From positions 186,001 through 250,000 of the IMG/VR virus record IMGVR_UViG_3300007770_001284: a stretch of DNA of 64,000 nt; one strand, given 5' to 3'. The position numbers and the translations under genes were made by a program. Below are positions 17,313-26,083 of this stretch, piece by piece; position 1 is the first letter of the stretch, and the number at the start of each line of letters is the position of its first letter. Source of the stretch: a virus. The notes under the pieces are model-generated. The model saw nothing but the letters and a program-made list of their open reading frames with translations. It was not told where the DNA came from and did not search any database.

Positions 17313-17886
17313 TAGAACGCCAAAGTTTGATATTGTTTATTTAGATCCGCCATGGGACTACAAAGGCCAGCTACAACATAGTAAACCTGGAATGGGTGAT
17401 ACAGGTGGGGCTCGCAAGCATTATGGTACGCTCAAACTAAAACAGCTTAAGCAGTTTCCAATGCAGGAGCTTCTTAACGAAGACTCGCTTGTCTTTATGT
17501 GGGTAACAAACCCACACCTCGATCAGGGCATTGAGCTGCTTAAGAGCTGGGGGCTGAAATATTCTACAGTCGCCTTTGTGTGGAACAAGATGCGGGTTAA
17601 TCCTGGGTTTTATACCATGTCGCAGTGCGAGCTTTGCCTTGTTGGAAAAAATGGCAAGATTCCTCGACCTCGAGGTGCCAGAAACGTGCGACAATATCTA
17701 GAGCACCTCCGTGAAGAGCATAGCAAAAAGCCGGATGAAGTTAGGGCTCGCATTGAGCAGATGTTTCCAGACCAGACGAAGGTTGAACTGTTTGCTCGCC
17801 ACCAGTTACCTGGATGGTCAGTTTGGGGAGATGAAGTCGAAAGCTGTGACAGTCTTAAAGGGTACTTGAATGAGCTCGGATGGTAG
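17290..17886 (+). CDS. MT-A70 family adenine N6-methyltransferase
   Basis: The catalytic DPPW is at residues 19-22 (VYLDPPWDYKG), as in MT-A70 enzymes, which transfer methyl from SAM to adenine N6. The C-terminal VELFARHQLPGWSVWGDE matches the conserved end of the family. I chose the TTG start because AAGGAG lies seven bases upstream; the longer reading frame runs back into the DHH gene. At 198 residues it has no separate target-recognition domain. It probably methylates phage DNA against restriction. Confidence 0.88.
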   Translation: MKNSLTLDRTPKFDIVYLDPPWDYKGQLQHSKPGMGDTGGARKHYGTLKLKQLKQFPMQELLNEDSLVFMWVTNPHLDQGIELLKSWGLKYSTVAFVWNKMRVNPGFYTMSQCELCLVGKNGKIPRPRGARNVRQYLEHLREEHSKKPDEVRARIEQMFPDQTKVELFARHQLPGWSVWGDEVESCDSLKGYLNELGW

Positions 17887-18298
17887 ACCGCCATGGGATG
17901 AAATCTGGATGGGGTTTGCTCATTCAATAGCTCGTCGTTCCTATGATCCGCGACATCAGGTTGGTGCTGTTGTTGTTACGAAAGAAAATACACAAGTGTT
18001 AGCTGTTGGGTATAACGGGAATTATACAGGCGGACCCAATGAGGCAGAGTCAGAAGTTCCGGGTGAGTCTGGAATGATTCATGCTGAAATTAACGCGCTG
18101 CTTAAATGTGATTACAATATTCTTGCGGAAAAGATAATGTACGTTACACTAAGTCCGTGTCGAATGTGCGCAAAAGCGATGGTAAATGGTGGGATTAGCG
18201 AAGTCATTTATAACGAGCAGTATCGTGATATTTCTGGGCTGGATCTATTGAGGGCCGCTGGAGTAAAAGTAAGGCGCTATTCCTATAAGAAATACTAG
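17870..18298 (+). CDS. dCMP deaminase
   Basis: The 142-residue zinc enzyme has His71-Ala-Glu73 and the PCRMC motif with Cys97 and Cys100, which coordinate zinc and activate water. GYNGNYTGGPNE is the substrate loop of dCMP deaminases. It makes dUMP for dTMP synthesis. It starts inside the methyltransferase gene. A second deaminase occurs at 37.7 kb. Confidence 0.88.
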   Translation: MSSDGRPPWDEIWMGFAHSIARRSYDPRHQVGAVVVTKENTQVLAVGYNGNYTGGPNEAESEVPGESGMIHAEINALLKCDYNILAEKIMYVTLSPCRMCAKAMVNGGISEVIYNEQYRDISGLDLLRAAGVKVRRYSYKKY

Positions 18299-18346
18299 CC
18301 GCGCGTATATATTTAGTCTAGTGCTTTGTTTGCCGGAGTTGTTCTT

Positions 18347-19693
18347 ATGCGTAGAGGTCTAGTAGAAAATCTTGCTGAAATTTCTGTTTGTGCAGTTTTT
18401 CGAGCATATTCTAGCGAGCTAACTTATCTTGCGTTGCAAGAGGGCCAAGTCCGTGGAATGCTTCTAGTTGAGGAATTCAGTAGTGAAGATGCCAACAAAC
18501 TAGACGCAGCAGTAAAAGAAATAAAGGCTTTGGTCGCTGCAGCAACAGACAAATTTGCAGATGCGGCAGAGGTCTGGTCCAAGCCATTCGGTGAATTTGA
18601 TACATTCATGACAGACATGCCTGATGCTGCGGAGATCGTTACTCTGATACAGGGTGGCGACGCAGACAAGCTTGGAAAGATGACAGCGGATTATACAAAA
18701 AAATTGCAAACAGTTGCTGGTGATATTGCCGCTTTGATCGCTGCGGTTGGCGCCGTGCAGAAAGATTTGGCAAATTTTAAAGACGCAGTGGGTGAAAATG
18801 GTGCTCAGACCATCGGCGAGTTGGCCGGCCAAGAAGGCGGAGAGTTCCCGGCGCTCGATAAATTAGATGCAGGGATTCAGCAAGCATATCAAATTCCTGG
18901 GTGGTTTGATAAGATTTGGGCCGCTGGCTCGAAAGCAGCAGAACAAGAAAGTGAGGGTGGCTTCTTTAAGAAGGCGATGGCGTTCATCGGCGGCTTATTT
19001 AAGAGCGATAAAAGTGGACGAGTTGTAGACGCTAGCCTAATCGCTGACGCCATTAAGCAGACTCCCTATGATGTGTTCATGGGCGTCGATCTTTCTGATG
19101 TGCAAACAAGCCTCGAAAGTGCCACCGAAGTCGCCGGTGAAGAAACGACACAGGCTACATCGGCAGCGCAATCAGCGGCAGGGGGAGCCGATGGCGTAAC
19201 TGATGCTGGTGAGGGGGACGCCGACCCATCTGATGAGATAGAAACAGCAGCTAAGGAGCCAGAGGCTCCCGGGGTGGCTGTTTCTAATGCCCTCGACGCT
19301 TGGTATGATGGGTTAGCCGCTGAGTCTCAAAAAACAATAAAGGCAAACGGTCGATATGACGCACTAAAGACCGGAATTAATGACACGCTTGATGGGCTGT
19401 CCAAAGCTGTAGAGAAGGAAGTTGGGAATGCCGTCGGCGCTTGGCGCAAGGAGCATGAAGAAGCTATGGGAAGAAGATTCTCTAAGAAAAATATGGACGC
19501 CCTGCAGGCCATGATTCCTAAATTGGCATCGACAATGATGCAGAAGAAAGAAGAATCAGTTGGACGATTTACTGTTGGCACAGTCCACAGAGCGGTTTAT
19601 CGTTATCTTGATGCTTCGCATCGCAGTGATAAAATTTTATTTGAGTCCACGAGGTGGGGCCAATTAGCGGGTGTTGGAGAAGACAATGAGTAG
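18347..19693 (+). CDS. Putative internal/core virion protein, acidic helical
   Basis: The 448-residue protein is not recognised by family. It is Ala/Glu/Asp-rich and helical, with a low-complexity acidic middle (residues about 260-310) and a basic C-terminal helix. Near residues 30-43 it has a helix ending in MLLVEE that resembles the processing motif seen on other proteins here. The ATG follows CCGGAG by eight bases. It opens the 18-30 kb block, which has the character of prohead core or accessory structural genes; that role is inference. Confidence 0.5.
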   Translation: MRRGLVENLAEISVCAVFRAYSSELTYLALQEGQVRGMLLVEEFSSEDANKLDAAVKEIKALVAAATDKFADAAEVWSKPFGEFDTFMTDMPDAAEIVTLIQGGDADKLGKMTADYTKKLQTVAGDIAALIAAVGAVQKDLANFKDAVGENGAQTIGELAGQEGGEFPALDKLDAGIQQAYQIPGWFDKIWAAGSKAAEQESEGGFFKKAMAFIGGLFKSDKSGRVVDASLIADAIKQTPYDVFMGVDLSDVQTSLESATEVAGEETTQATSAAQSAAGGADGVTDAGEGDADPSDEIETAAKEPEAPGVAVSNALDAWYDGLAAESQKTIKANGRYDALKTGINDTLDGLSKAVEKEVGNAVGAWRKEHEEAMGRRFSKKNMDALQAMIPKLASTMMQKKEESVGRFTVGTVHRAVYRYLDASHRSDKILFESTRWGQLAGVGEDNE

Positions 19694-20126
19694 TGTTGAT
19701 TCGAGATATATTTTAGAGGTGCTGAAATTTGAATATAATCAAAGATTATCAGAGACCTTACGAGAAGCAGAAATTTTTGATGCTCAAGGAAATATTATCA
19801 TCAAACCTGATTTGAAAGTACGTCATAAGAAGTCTGGTTATGAATATACAGTCGATCGAGTCGAGGGTGATGTACCCGGCAGCGTTAAGATTGTTTTACG
19901 AGAACCCGATGAGCCAAGGTTTGAACCCCCTCCAGAGGGTGAAGAAGTTTTAGGCGGACCCCAGGATGGAGTATTGGCTGAAGATGATTTAACGATTCAG
20001 GGTAATGGTGTTGAAGTTGTGGTTCCAGGTGTCGCACCGGTGGAAGTACCGGAGGAAGAAGCCGAAGATGAAGAATATTTCGTGGTCGATGAAAAAGACT
20101 TTGAAGAAGAATACGAGGTAAAGTAA
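19686..20126 (+). CDS. Hypothetical acidic protein with beta-rich N-terminus
   Basis: The 146-residue protein has a short helix, a beta segment around KPDLKVRHKKSGYEYTVD that looks like a small barrel, then an acidic Pro/Glu tail ending EYEVK. It overlaps the previous stop codon. No family is recognised. The tail could bind basic surfaces during capsid assembly. Confidence 0.5.
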   Translation: MSSVDSRYILEVLKFEYNQRLSETLREAEIFDAQGNIIIKPDLKVRHKKSGYEYTVDRVEGDVPGSVKIVLREPDEPRFEPPPEGEEVLGGPQDGVLAEDDLTIQGNGVEVVVPGVAPVEVPEEEAEDEEYFVVDEKDFEEEYEVK

Positions 20127-20127
20127 A

Positions 20128-20841
20128 ATGTCATTTGACGATAAAGAGATTAAGAAAGTTATTCGAGACACGCTTGGGTTAAATGAAGTAAAAGAGCGAC
20201 TAGACGAAGCCTATGTGCTTCAAGCAAAGAAATACGATCTTAAGACAGATTTATTGAGCAGGAAAACAATCGATACACATCAGAAATTGTTACAAGGCTA
20301 TGTTGAGACTGCAAATAATATTTCTGCTAAATTAGATTCTGTTGATAGAACAGAAGCGAATGCAAATGATTCTGCTTTTCGATCTTTGAAAATTGAGGAA
20401 TCGTATAATTTAAATGCATCATTTCTTCATGCTTATTATTTCGATAATATTGCTGACCCCAACTCAAAGATAACAATGGATTCGCTAGCTTATATGCGAC
20501 TAGCCAGGGATTTTGGGACATTTGATGACTGGCAACGTGACTTTGTTGCATGTGCCTTGTCAGCGAGGAACGGTTGGGCAATGACTGTTTATAATTGCTT
20601 TTTAGATCGTTTCATGAACGTCGTTGTTGATCTACATAATATCAATATTCCACTAAATTGCTATCCAGTGATCGTTCTTGATATGTGGGAGCATGCATAT
20701 TTCAGGGATTATCTCAGTGATAAGCAGAAGTACGTATTTGCTATGATGAAGGAACTAAACTGGGATGTTATAGAAGACCGTGTTAGCCGTGCCGATAAGC
20801 TTGCAAGGTTGTTTAACAAACCTTCGGAGACGAAGCAATGA
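20128..20841 (+). CDS. Fe/Mn superoxide dismutase homologue
   Basis: The 237-residue protein retains all four metal ligands of Fe/Mn-SOD: His51 (DTHQKLLQG), His101 (LNASFLHAYYF), Asp185 and His189 (VIVLDMWEHAYFRDY). The C-terminal ELNWDVIEDRV also matches. The first 40 residues are an extra charged helix. The enzyme converts superoxide to peroxide and oxygen. Its position among presumed virion genes, with overlaps to the next gene, suggests it may be virion-associated or structural. The active-site aromatic residues differ from cellular SODs, so activity needs testing. Confidence 0.85.
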   Translation: MSFDDKEIKKVIRDTLGLNEVKERLDEAYVLQAKKYDLKTDLLSRKTIDTHQKLLQGYVETANNISAKLDSVDRTEANANDSAFRSLKIEESYNLNASFLHAYYFDNIADPNSKITMDSLAYMRLARDFGTFDDWQRDFVACALSARNGWAMTVYNCFLDRFMNVVVDLHNINIPLNCYPVIVLDMWEHAYFRDYLSDKQKYVFAMMKELNWDVIEDRVSRADKLARLFNKPSETKQ

Positions 20842-21491
20842 AAGAAAAAGATATACGAGAATTTTTTAATCGAGCGTATGCTCATCTTTTACGAGAGCAA
20901 GACGAAGAAGACCCGTTTGCGACGGACGATGAGGGTGGAGATGAAGGCGGTGACGAAGAAGCTGGTGACGAAGAAGCCGGTGATGAGACTGCTGAAGGTG
21001 AAGAGGGTGAAGAAGCTGAAGGTGAAGAGGAAGAGCCAGAGGTTGAGGTAGAAGAAGAAGACGAAGTTAGGTTTGGGAAATCGCTGGATGACCAATTACA
21101 GGCAATCTTTATTGATATAGAATCTGATTCGCTTAAGAGCGCCGCGATACAGGAAGAAGGATATTCGCTGTCTAGAATTCTTCTACGAGAGCAAGAAGAT
21201 GACCCCGAAGCTCCTCCTATTGATATAGATAAATTTGCGAGTGAGACAGCTCGGCTTGTTAAGAACTTCGACGCCTTTTTTGATATTGAAGAGCTGCTCC
21301 AGGCGAAAGCTAGAAGCTTTTTGTTAGACAAGTATGGCGAGGAAATTGCTGATGAGTTTACTGACTTGCTAAAAGTGCGTCATGGTATCGAAACAAACGA
21401 AGAGGAGCGCGCTAAAAGAGAAGACCTCTCAACAGAAATACCAATTGCCGTTGGCGCTACTGCCGGTGGAGGTGGTGGTGGAGCTGTATGA
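20838..21491 (+). CDS. Acidic core/scaffold-like protein with targeting-type helices
   Basis: The 217-residue protein starts with a helix ending AYAHLLREQ, followed by about 45 residues that are almost all Glu, Asp, Gly and Ala in repeats. A second helix SRILLREQEDD occurs near residue 118, then a helical domain and a Gly-rich end. The layout resembles T4 prohead core proteins. The two LLREQ helices look like processing sites. The reverse strand gives a Ser-rich open frame that is only a mirror of this region. Confidence 0.55.
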   Translation: MKEKDIREFFNRAYAHLLREQDEEDPFATDDEGGDEGGDEEAGDEEAGDETAEGEEGEEAEGEEEEPEVEVEEEDEVRFGKSLDDQLQAIFIDIESDSLKSAAIQEEGYSLSRILLREQEDDPEAPPIDIDKFASETARLVKNFDAFFDIEELLQAKARSFLLDKYGEEIADEFTDLLKVRHGIETNEEERAKREDLSTEIPIAVGATAGGGGGGAV

Positions 21492-21766
21492 GTGATTTTA
21501 TTCGCAAGAAATCGGTCCACTTTAACTTGCTTACCGAAACCCACGCAGAGTTTCGTGTCTTGGCTTTTCGTAAAAAGCTCTCGATGCAAGAAATTGTTGA
21601 GGGTCTTATTTCACGTTTAGCAAATGGTAATCCAACGTTAGTGAGGATTGTTGATAAGATTGCTGAAGAAAAATATGACTCTGAATTGAGAAAGGTTGTG
21701 GGAACAGACGCAGACAGCTTATTCGATGCGATTGAGAAACATGACCAATTACGGGGAGACGAATAA
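21488..21766 (+). CDS. Ribbon-helix-helix-like small protein
   Basis: The 92-residue protein begins with a strand and two helices (KKSVHFNLLTETHAEFRVLA then LSMQEIVEGLISRL), which is the Arc/MetJ ribbon-helix-helix pattern. Such proteins bind DNA as dimers. It overlaps genes on both sides. The target is unknown; it might autoregulate this block. Confidence 0.6.
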   Translation: MSDFIRKKSVHFNLLTETHAEFRVLAFRKKLSMQEIVEGLISRLANGNPTLVRIVDKIAEEKYDSELRKVVGTDADSLFDAIEKHDQLRGDE

Positions 21767-22047
21767 TGGGGTGGTTTTTTAGGTCACGGAAAAAAGAACG
21801 AGAGCGAGTAAGGGTTTTAGAGCAAAAAGTCTATGAGCTAGAAAAAACTCTTACTCTGGTGAAAATGACACTGCATAATTTACAAAGTGCGCTACTAGCC
21901 ATGTCGCGGACACAAGACAGCATAGGAAGAGATATTTCGAATATTGGCGAAGTTGTTGAAAATATTGTGGGGGTTTTTGAAGTTGATACTACATCCTCAT
22001 TTCCTCTACAAACGACGCCCAGTAATGATGATGATTTACCAAATTAG
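21766..22047 (+). CDS. Hypothetical coiled-coil protein
   Basis: The 93-residue protein has an aromatic and basic N-terminus (GWFFRSRKKERER) followed by a coiled coil to residue about 75 and an acidic tail. The N-terminus could attach to a membrane surface. Its start overlaps the preceding stop, and the next genes encode membrane proteins. Confidence 0.5.
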   Translation: MGWFFRSRKKERERVRVLEQKVYELEKTLTLVKMTLHNLQSALLAMSRTQDSIGRDISNIGEVVENIVGVFEVDTTSSFPLQTTPSNDDDLPN

Positions 22048-22059
22048 GGGGAGTTTAAG

Positions 22060-22296
22060 ATGAGTAAAGAAGAGTTACCCGCTGAGGTTTCGGTGTTGGT
22101 AGAGCGAGTTGGAATTTTAGACAGGGTTACTTCTAAAATAATATCACGTAAATTTTTGGTTTTCGTAACAGCGACAGCTTTGCTAGCGTGGTCTGATTTG
22201 GAGAGTGACACTTGGGGAATGATCGCAATGATCTATATCGGCAGCCAAGCAGTAATTGATGCGGCTCTAGCGTGGAAGCACGGTCCTAACAGATAG
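22060..22296 (+). CDS. Small two-helix membrane protein, holin candidate
   Basis: The 78-residue protein has two hydrophobic helices (KFLVFVTATALLAW and GMIAMIYIGSQAVIDAALAW) separated by a short polar turn, with a charged N-terminus. Size and topology fit a class II holin, but similar small proteins of unknown role are common in large phages. AGGGGGAG precedes the ATG. Neighbouring membrane-anchored genes fit a lysis cassette. Confidence 0.55.
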   Translation: MSKEELPAEVSVLVERVGILDRVTSKIISRKFLVFVTATALLAWSDLESDTWGMIAMIYIGSQAVIDAALAWKHGPNR

Positions 22297-22301
22297 GTGG
22301 C

Positions 22302-22682
22302 ATGATGGTTTGGGCAAAAATAAAAAATGCAGTTTGCGGTTGGTGCAAAAAGTATTGGCAGATTTTGGTGGGCTTTTTTGGAGCTTTATTTGCTGTTTTT
22401 GCTATATCTGGTGGTAATAAAGAAGCTAGAAAGATTTTAGATGCAAAAAATGATCTACTACGAAAAGAAGAAGAAGCGATCGCTGAGGCGCGAGATGCAG
22501 AAACCGAAGCAATTAAAAATAATATAGAAAAATATTTCGATGTTGAAGATGAAGCGAGGGAAGCTCTTCAAAAGTGGGTAGACGATTTAGATGAGCAAAA
22601 ACGTAATCGAGTATTGGAGTTGCTTGAATCAGATACCCCAGAAGAAGAAATCGCCGCGGGTCTGCGTCGGTTTTTAGAATAG
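22302..22682 (+). CDS. Membrane-anchored coiled-coil protein, i-spanin-like
   Basis: The 126-residue protein has one N-terminal transmembrane helix (WQILVGFFGALFAVFAIS) followed by a long charged coiled coil. This is the layout of inner-membrane spanins, but no sequence match is claimed. It follows the holin candidate by six bases. Confidence 0.5.
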   Translation: MMVWAKIKNAVCGWCKKYWQILVGFFGALFAVFAISGGNKEARKILDAKNDLLRKEEEAIAEARDAETEAIKNNIEKYFDVEDEAREALQKWVDDLDEQKRNRVLELLESDTPEEEIAAGLRRFLE

Positions 22683-22734
22683 GAAGTTTGTTATAACACA
22701 CCATATTTAAGTGTAGGTTTTTCGGAGAAACAAG

Positions 22735-23919
22735 ATGGCAAAGCGAACGTTAGCTGAATTATACGGGTATTCAACCCCCAAGCGTAGGGCGAAAAAGCTC
22801 TCTTCTCGTAAATTACGGTCAGTTATTTTGCAAGAAATTCGGGGCATTCTAAATGAAGCAGGGGAGTCTGACGGTCCGGTCAACGTTGAGGGTGTTCCTG
22901 AGGCCTATCAAAAACCTGCGGGTACTGCGATGAAGGGCGGAGATAATATCAAGGGAGTCGATGCGACAGAAATAGTCGCACAGCTCGCTAGCGGTGATGT
23001 AAAAATGCCCATCTTTGCCGCCATTGGAGAGTATCATAATCCACAATTTACCCCAGGGATTCCAAAGGCCGACACACCAGAAGGCGCTGCTGCGATTGCA
23101 AATTGGGTGAAGACGAAAGGCCCTGACTTTTTACAACAGAACATTATCAATATTCAAGGCAAGCTTCCCTCTAGTGGCAAGCCAAAATCCGATATGCCTG
23201 CCCTCGAGCCTATGGATGTTGTCCACGTTAAGGATGCACTAAGCCCCGGCGGACAGATCAATATCGATATGGACGACCCTTCTGCTGATGATACAGCAGA
23301 TGTTGAAAAATGGCATAAGGAACATGGCGATGAAGCAGAGTTAGGCGGAGCTAAAAAAGAATCAAAATATTCGTTAGCGGCGAGTTTGTTAGAAGACAAA
23401 TTTCCCCAAGGTCATAAGGGCGGTATGCCAGGCGCGCCTGTGAAAGGTGAAAAAGATGCTGTCGACCTCAACGCGATCAAAGATTTGGCTCTTAGCTTTT
23501 TGACAAAAGGGCTTCAGTCATATGACGACGACGGTGGGGATGATATGATCGCAGTGCAGGAGAATGAACCGATTAAGGTGGCCGCAATGATCCCGACACA
23601 ATCAAACGTTCTTCTTGGAAAATCACTCGCATTTGCAATCGGTGGCGGGTTCGGTGGTCAGGAACTCGGAGCTTATATTACTGGCGGCAATGAGATTTTA
23701 GATGGTCACCACCGCTGGGCAGGAACAATGATTGTAGATCCGGGAGCTGAGATCAAGGGTCACAAGGTTATGGCTCCAGCTGCACAAATTCTCCCTGTTT
23801 TAACAACTTTGGGGAATGCATTAGGACGTCAACAGAAGGGGATGGAGCACAATGAATCTTTGAGCCCATCTGATAATGTACTTCTAGAGCGCTGGCGCAA
23901 GTTAGCAGGTTTACTGTAG
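22735..23919 (+). CDS. ParB/sulfiredoxin-like domain protein with processing-type N-terminus
   Basis: The 394-residue protein has an N-terminal helix (SSRKLRSVILQEIRGILNE) that fits the targeting/cleavage pattern, with the site ILNE|A near residue 41. Residues about 260-350 include EPIKVAAMIPTQSN and the core NEILDGHHRWAGTMI, typical of ParB-like nuclease/NTPase domains. The C-terminus ends LLERWRKLAGLL. It is probably carried in the virion. The enzymatic activity of the ParB-like domain is uncertain. Confidence 0.65.
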   Translation: MAKRTLAELYGYSTPKRRAKKLSSRKLRSVILQEIRGILNEAGESDGPVNVEGVPEAYQKPAGTAMKGGDNIKGVDATEIVAQLASGDVKMPIFAAIGEYHNPQFTPGIPKADTPEGAAAIANWVKTKGPDFLQQNIINIQGKLPSSGKPKSDMPALEPMDVVHVKDALSPGGQINIDMDDPSADDTADVEKWHKEHGDEAELGGAKKESKYSLAASLLEDKFPQGHKGGMPGAPVKGEKDAVDLNAIKDLALSFLTKGLQSYDDDGGDDMIAVQENEPIKVAAMIPTQSNVLLGKSLAFAIGGGFGGQELGAYITGGNEILDGHHRWAGTMIVDPGAEIKGHKVMAPAAQILPVLTTLGNALGRQQKGMEHNESLSPSDNVLLERWRKLAGLL

Positions 23920-23943
23920 ACTTAATCACTCTACTATTTCGGT

Positions 23944-24396
23944 ATGAGAGTTTTTACAAATTTGCTTTGCGCATATATCTGCGCATGGCTTATCATATTC
24001 CCAACAATCGCATACGCTGACGATCCCCTTCCAATAAAAGCGGGCGATCCCGCTCCTCATGATGGAGTATTGTTTACCACCGAGGACGCCGCACGGCTTT
24101 TAGCGAATCTTGAGGTACAAGAAGCGACCTGTCAAGCGCAGATAGAATATGAGGTGGCAACAGCAGTGAATCAAACGCAGCTATTATTAGATAATTGCCA
24201 GTCAGCGCTGGATATTAGAACACAATTATATGATGAAAGATTAGCTTTCCATACTGATTATAGTGAATATTTAGAGAATAGATTGACAAAGCCAAAAATA
24301 TCACCAGAGGTTACTTTACTCATTGGAATATTAACTGGTGTGGGTTTGACAATCGGCGCTGGTGTTGCAATGAACCAAGCAGCAATATCTCCGTGA
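23944..24396 (+). CDS. Secreted protein with C-terminal membrane helix, spanin-like
   Basis: The 150-residue protein has a signal peptide ending near IAYADD (residue 25), a helical middle containing two Cys (EATCQAQ and LDNCQSA) and a C-terminal hydrophobic helix (LLIGILTGVGLTIGAGVAM). The envelope-spanning layout suggests a lysis or membrane-disruption role; homology is not recognised. Confidence 0.5.
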   Translation: MRVFTNLLCAYICAWLIIFPTIAYADDPLPIKAGDPAPHDGVLFTTEDAARLLANLEVQEATCQAQIEYEVATAVNQTQLLLDNCQSALDIRTQLYDERLAFHTDYSEYLENRLTKPKISPEVTLLIGILTGVGLTIGAGVAMNQAAISP

Positions 24397-24436
24397 AAAC
24401 CGCTATTCTTGGTGATACTTATTGGTGAGGTAGGCC

Positions 24437-25672
24437 ATGAAACGAAATTTCGAAAATTTTAGAACACAAGCCAGAAAACTTTTGTTTGAAGACACATATA
24501 GCCTTTACAGCGATCAAGATAATCAGAGGGCAGGCACTCAGTTTGAAGAACCAGAGACCGCAGATCCCTATGAGCCTCCGATCACTGTTAACCCCCAGAT
24601 GGCCACACAGCTATCAGTGGATGAACCCCCAGTTGACGACCCCGAATATAAGCCTGTAAGCAGTAAGGAGCTAGCAAAAGCAGTCGCAGTGTTGGCTCAG
24701 CGTTTACCTGACGAAGTAGCGGAGCTGACGTATGACAAATTTGAGAAATATGTTGTTGATAATGAAAGCGCTGGTGTTGAGGTCGTGGGTGAAGAAGAAG
24801 CCATGGCGGAAGAAGCTGAAGAGGATTCTGAGGTTAATGAGGTACGTAAGCTTGTCCAAACCGCGCTTTGGCGCCATCTAATCGCAGAGGGGGACTGGTC
24901 TCAATTTCGACTGGGAAGGCATGATCATGATGATGATGATCTCGGAGAGGAAGGGTCGTATTCAGAGGTAGAACCCACCGAAGATGACTTAGACACAATT
25001 GAGTCTGGTGGTGGTATGTCATTCGAGGATCTTGCTCAAGAAATTCCAGGCGTTTCCGGGGCTTCTGGAGCGAAACAAACCGTTAATAGAATCTTAAAAA
25101 AGATGGAGACATTGGCAAAACACTTTCCTGGAGATGTGGATGAAATTCGTCCTATAGCACGAAAAGCTTTTGTAGAAGGTAGCTTAGATCTTGGTCTTTT
25201 TGAACAAGAAGACGTTAGTGAAGTTGGTATTGATAATCCTATGTGGGATAAACTTGATGCGTTTCGGGCGTTTATGGATGCTGGGTTTATTTTACCAGCG
25301 CATCAATCGCTACTAAGAGATATGGGAAAAGAGATTCGAAAAGAGATTTCAGCTTCTGGGCTGGATCCGCTTGTCCATGAAATGGTCTTCAACCAGGCTG
25401 TCGGGAATTCCCCAGTGTCACCTCGTAAGATTGGATTGAAGCTGCAACGAAAAAATCCTGATATGTCCATGGAGGAGAGAGATGCAGAAGTGAAAAAAGC
25501 TTCAGGACTGGTGAGGAAGCTTACCACACAGCAGGAAAATTTGGGGGTTCTCTCTCCTGGACTGGCTGAAAGAGCGATAAGCGCATGGGATGGAAAATCA
25601 AATTCTCGTCAATTAAAGATTTTGTCTGATGCGTGGGCAGACGCAGCAGATTTTCGAGCTGAAGATTCATGA
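24437..25672 (+). CDS. Putative packaged or core protein with two processing motifs
   Basis: The 411-residue protein starts with a helix ending ARKLLFED (site LLFE|D at residue 18) and has a second helix VRKLVQTALWRHLIAEG near residue 150 with the site LIAE|G. Between them is a disordered acidic part. The C-terminal 200 residues are helical and of unknown family. It looks like a two-piece protein cut during head maturation, by analogy with T4. Confidence 0.5.
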   Translation: MKRNFENFRTQARKLLFEDTYSLYSDQDNQRAGTQFEEPETADPYEPPITVNPQMATQLSVDEPPVDDPEYKPVSSKELAKAVAVLAQRLPDEVAELTYDKFEKYVVDNESAGVEVVGEEEAMAEEAEEDSEVNEVRKLVQTALWRHLIAEGDWSQFRLGRHDHDDDDLGEEGSYSEVEPTEDDLDTIESGGGMSFEDLAQEIPGVSGASGAKQTVNRILKKMETLAKHFPGDVDEIRPIARKAFVEGSLDLGLFEQEDVSEVGIDNPMWDKLDAFRAFMDAGFILPAHQSLLRDMGKEIRKEISASGLDPLVHEMVFNQAVGNSPVSPRKIGLKLQRKNPDMSMEERDAEVKKASGLVRKLTTQQENLGVLSPGLAERAISAWDGKSNSRQLKILSDAWADAADFRAEDS

Positions 25673-25690
25673 TCTTGGATGGGCATTTTT

Positions 25691-26083
25691 ATGAAATTGG
25701 ATAAATTAATGAGAGAATATTTGGGTGAATCTGTTCCGCAAAGGAACCCGCTCAAAGATATTATGCCCCCCGATCTAGTGTGCGAAACAACAAGCCTTCC
25801 AGTGCAGGCAACTGAGGTTTCATGGGTTGTTGAAGAGGGGCCAGAAAGGCTTGTCCGGACATTTCATTTTCCAGATTTATCGACCAGAAATTGGTTCGTT
25901 TCAGAGATTATGGAAAAAGAAAAAGAAACAGACCATTATGGGAAGATATTGGTTGAGGGAAATGATGTTAAAATCGAGGTTCAAACTCACGATTTAAATC
26001 GAGTTACCGAGTTAGACCAGGAATACGCAGAGTATTGTGATGATGTCTTTGGAGACGTTGGGTTTATGAAGGAGCTGTTTTAA
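25691..26083 (+). CDS. Pterin-4a-carbinolamine dehydratase-like protein
   Basis: Residues about 40-115 follow the PCD/DCoH fold: LVRTFHFPDLSTRNWFVSEI and then VKIEVQTHDLNRVTELDQEY. The catalytic His pair of active enzymes is only partly kept (one His in DHYGK), so enzymatic activity is doubtful. The N-terminus LDKLMREYLGES resembles the targeting helix. The start was chosen from GGATGGG upstream of this ATG. Confidence 0.6.
   Translation: MKLDKLMREYLGESVPQRNPLKDIMPPDLVCETTSLPVQATEVSWVVEEGPERLVRTFHFPDLSTRNWFVSEIMEKEKETDHYGKILVEGNDVKIEVQTHDLNRVTELDQEYAEYCDDVFGDVGFMKELF

Noticed and set aside
20882-21331. Long minus-strand frame rich in Ser and Pro
   Set aside because: It is the mirror of the Glu/Asp-rich repeat of the plus-strand gene, with no start signal and artificial composition.
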